Shown here in pieces: positions 62,565-64,000 of a stretch of DNA of 64,000 bases (within the stretch, counting starts at the first letter, position 1; each line of letters starts with the position of its first letter). This stretch comes from Kitasatospora albolonga (lineage in GTDB: Bacteria > Actinomycetota > Actinomycetes > Streptomycetales > Streptomycetaceae): contig CP020563.1 of the NCBI GenBank assembly GCA_002082585.1, positions 4,892,001-4,956,000 of the forward strand, given 5' to 3'. Position numbers and translations under genes: made by a program. Under the pieces are notes generated by a model, which saw only the letters and a program-made list of their open reading frames with translations, was not told the origin of the DNA and did no database searches.

Positions 62565-63317
62565 TCAGGCCGTCGAAGGCGAACGCCTGGCCTGCCAGCG
62601 CGCGAAAGGACCGAGGACGCCGCGGTAGAAGAGGTACTCGGGGGTCTCCTGGATGCGGTCCCAGCCGTTGTAGAGGCCGACGTTTCTGATGTGCGGGGCT
62701 TCGGCGCGCAGTGCGTCGAGGTGACTCAGGGCGGAGCCGCCGTCGGAAGTGTCTCCGAAGAATTGCCAGAAAACATTCTTCCCGGCCGCGCCGTCGAGTG
62801 CGCTTGCCAGGTGTGTCCCCTCCGACCGGAGGGCGTAGACGAAGAAGAGAACCAGAGTCGGCTCGCCGTCGTCGGACACACCGCGAGAGATTTCATTGAT
62901 CGCCGCAGCGGCATCTTCGGGTCCGAACAAGGAGAACTCGTCGGCATTCCTCAGGAGGAGGTTACGCGGTTCTCCGTCCCGGGGAAGCAGGGACTCCTTC
63001 GGCAGTGCGGCCCAGTCGCCGATCCAGCGCTGAGGGCTCCGGACGTCGAGCGGCGGAACCCGATGAGCTGTTGACGTGTAGATCCAGCTGTCCAGAAGGG
63101 GCGTGCCGGAAAGAAATCCCCCCACTCTGGCCGCCCTGCGTGCCATGTCGGCGATCGACCCGTCCTGGAACGGATAGCGGTGCGCCCCCGGAAGAGCCAG
63201 GACCACTCTGGCGGAATGCTTCCGCGCTCTGCACATCCGAGCGGCCATAGGGGCCGAAAAGCGACCTTTTCTGGTCTTCGTGGTGAGCACCGGAGCATAA
63301 CCGTCATCGGTATTCAT
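62565..63317 (-). CDS. Degenerate vWA/TerF-like protein
   Basis: 250 residues, minus strand, against the tail genes. Around residues 37-60 it has ARVVLALPGAHRYPFQDGSIADM and near 180-235 VFWQFFGDTSDGGSALSHLDAL and EYLFYRGVLGPFARW; these resemble the vWA domain of TerF-like (tellurium-resistance) proteins, which read DxSGSM and FWQFVG. The MIDAS Asp-x-Ser-x-Ser is replaced by LPGAH, so metal binding is probably lost. Base composition is less GC-rich than the tail genes. Function unknown. Confidence 0.6.
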   Translation of the reverse strand: MNTDDGYAPVLTTKTRKGRFSAPMAARMCRARKHSARVVLALPGAHRYPFQDGSIADMARRAARVGGFLSGTPLLDSWIYTSTAHRVPPLDVRSPQRWIGDWAALPKESLLPRDGEPRNLLLRNADEFSLFGPEDAAAAINEISRGVSDDGEPTLVLFFVYALRSEGTHLASALDGAAGKNVFWQFFGDTSDGGSALSHLDALRAEAPHIRNVGLYNGWDRIQETPEYLFYRGVLGPFARWQARRSPSTA

Positions 63318-63365
63318 GGCGGGAGGCTACGGCACTGAACGGCCCTGGTGCAATGAGGAGTACGC

Positions 63366-63899
63366 ATGGGATTCGATGTCGATAAGGACCTGTATTTCGT
63401 CAGCAAGGAGATATCGGGAGTAAAGAAGAGTCTCACCGGTTTCAGTCATTCCGTGACCGCGCTCAAGCTGGATGTCGAGGCGCTGAAGGTCGTCGTCTCG
63501 GTCGTCGCGGTTACCGCGCAGATCCTCAAGGTGGACTATAGCCTCTGGAAGGTCGACGAGAAGGGGATCACCTTCCGTGGAGTGCAGAAAGTCACCTGGA
63601 GAAATGTCAAGGAAGCTGAGTCCGCGAAGGCGTCCGAGAAGGAGAAGAAGCTCGACGACCGGCTGAAGGCGATGTTCCTCGCCAAAACGGAGGGCGAGGA
63701 GATCAGGAAGGCGCGGGAAGCGGCGAGGTCCGCGAAGGAATCGGCGGACGATGCGAACAGGGATATCGCCCGGCTGCGGAGCCAGCTGCGCAGTGTGGGG
63801 AGTGGGATCGATCTCGGTGCACGTTCGAGAAAGAGGGATGAATTCAACAAGATGAGGACCTCCGTTCAGCGGCTCAGTCAGGCGCTCGGAGGGATCTGA
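63366..63899 (+). CDS. Coiled-coil protein of unknown function
   Basis: 177 residues, GAGGAG upstream. Mostly helical and charged; residues about 85-175 look like a coiled coil (KASEKEKKLDDRLKAMF, EIRKAREAARSAKES). A hydrophobic patch VVVSVVAVTAQIL at about 42. No family recognised. Lower GC than neighbours; divergent from the vWA-like gene and followed 30 bases on by another gene. May replace or precede a tape-measure protein. Confidence 0.65.
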   Translation: MGFDVDKDLYFVSKEISGVKKSLTGFSHSVTALKLDVEALKVVVSVVAVTAQILKVDYSLWKVDEKGITFRGVQKVTWRNVKEAESAKASEKEKKLDDRLKAMFLAKTEGEEIRKAREAARSAKESADDANRDIARLRSQLRSVGSGIDLGARSRKRDEFNKMRTSVQRLSQALGGI

Positions 63900-63929
63900 T
63901 GGCCGTTCTTCCAGCGAATTGAGGAACAA

Positions 63930-64000
63930 ATGAATTTGAAGCAAGCCATCACCGGAGTGGACGCCCGGCTCGGCACACTGAGGAACTCGCTGAGCCGGGC
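63930..64000 (+). CDS. Partial gene running off the window
   Basis: ATG at 63930 with GAGGAA just upstream; the visible residues are MNLKQAITGVDARLGTLRNS and a few more. In a phage tail the next gene would be the tape-measure protein, but 23 residues cannot show it. Confidence 0.5.
   Translation, partial: MNLKQAITGVDARLGTLRNSLSR

Overview
The window is high-GC actinobacterial chromosome, almost certainly Streptomyces. Codon third positions are strongly G/C, GTG and TTG starts are common, and there are WhiJ-type XRE/DUF397 regulator pairs, CGNR and HxlR regulators. The core gene order (korAB, two-component genes, a second nuo cluster, htpX; rpmG, MaoC pair, murB; secE, nusG, rplKA, rplJL, rpoBC) is the order I recall for Streptomyces. 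No 16S rRNA is present, so species is not claimed.

Accessory part, about 1-16 kb. A degenerate direct duplication (roughly 20-2105 and 4665-5882) flanks an orphan type I-E CRISPR array (17 repeats, 16 spacers of 32 bp, no cas genes in the window) and a winged-helix/zinc-ribbon protein. The left copy carries a DUF6193-like gene, a Gly/Ser/Asp-rich protein and a lone DUF397 gene. The right copy carries a broken relative of the second gene and a DUF397 gene coupled to an XRE/DUF5753 regulator. Then follow small hypothetical genes, an alpha/beta hydrolase divergent from a TetR gene (18-bp perfect palindrome between them, apparent ATC start), a membrane protein, a secreted protein, a VOC protein divergent from a CGNR regulator, an SRPBCC protein, RarD, and a QorB-like reductase divergent from an HxlR regulator.

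Energy and signalling part, about 16.7-37 kb. It holds KorAB (2-oxoacid:ferredoxin oxidoreductase), a response regulator with two tandem histidine kinases sharing a near-identical kinase core, and a tightly overlapping partial complex I operon, nuoA-B-C-H-I-J-K-L-M-N. That operon has no nuoD, nuoE, nuoF or nuoG. MscL with a C-terminal zinc ribbon, HtpX, YccF and a GlsB-type membrane protein follow.

Repair and translation part, about 37-60.4 kb. It holds ogt-alkB, yajQ, tRNA-Tyr, a quinone-reductase-like protein, an amidohydrolase that lacks catalytic residues, tRNA-Thr, tRNA-Met, rpmG (54 aa), two MaoC/HadA-type dehydratases, murB, adenosine deaminase, an aminotransferase, tRNA-Trp, secE, nusG, rplK, rplA, a lipoprotein, an L10 leader with rplJ and rplL, then rpoB and rpoC.

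Tail locus, 60.6 kb to the end. Directly behind the rpoC terminator lies a phage-tail module in phage order: tail terminator, tail tube, and assembly chaperone G with an apparent -1 frameshifted G-T form. It is interrupted by a lower-GC, divergently oriented pair (a degenerate vWA/TerF-like protein and a coiled-coil protein), and a further gene runs off the window. No head genes lie on the rpoC side. This is the best candidate here for an uncharacterised system: a domesticated tail particle or prophage remnant carrying inserted cargo genes.
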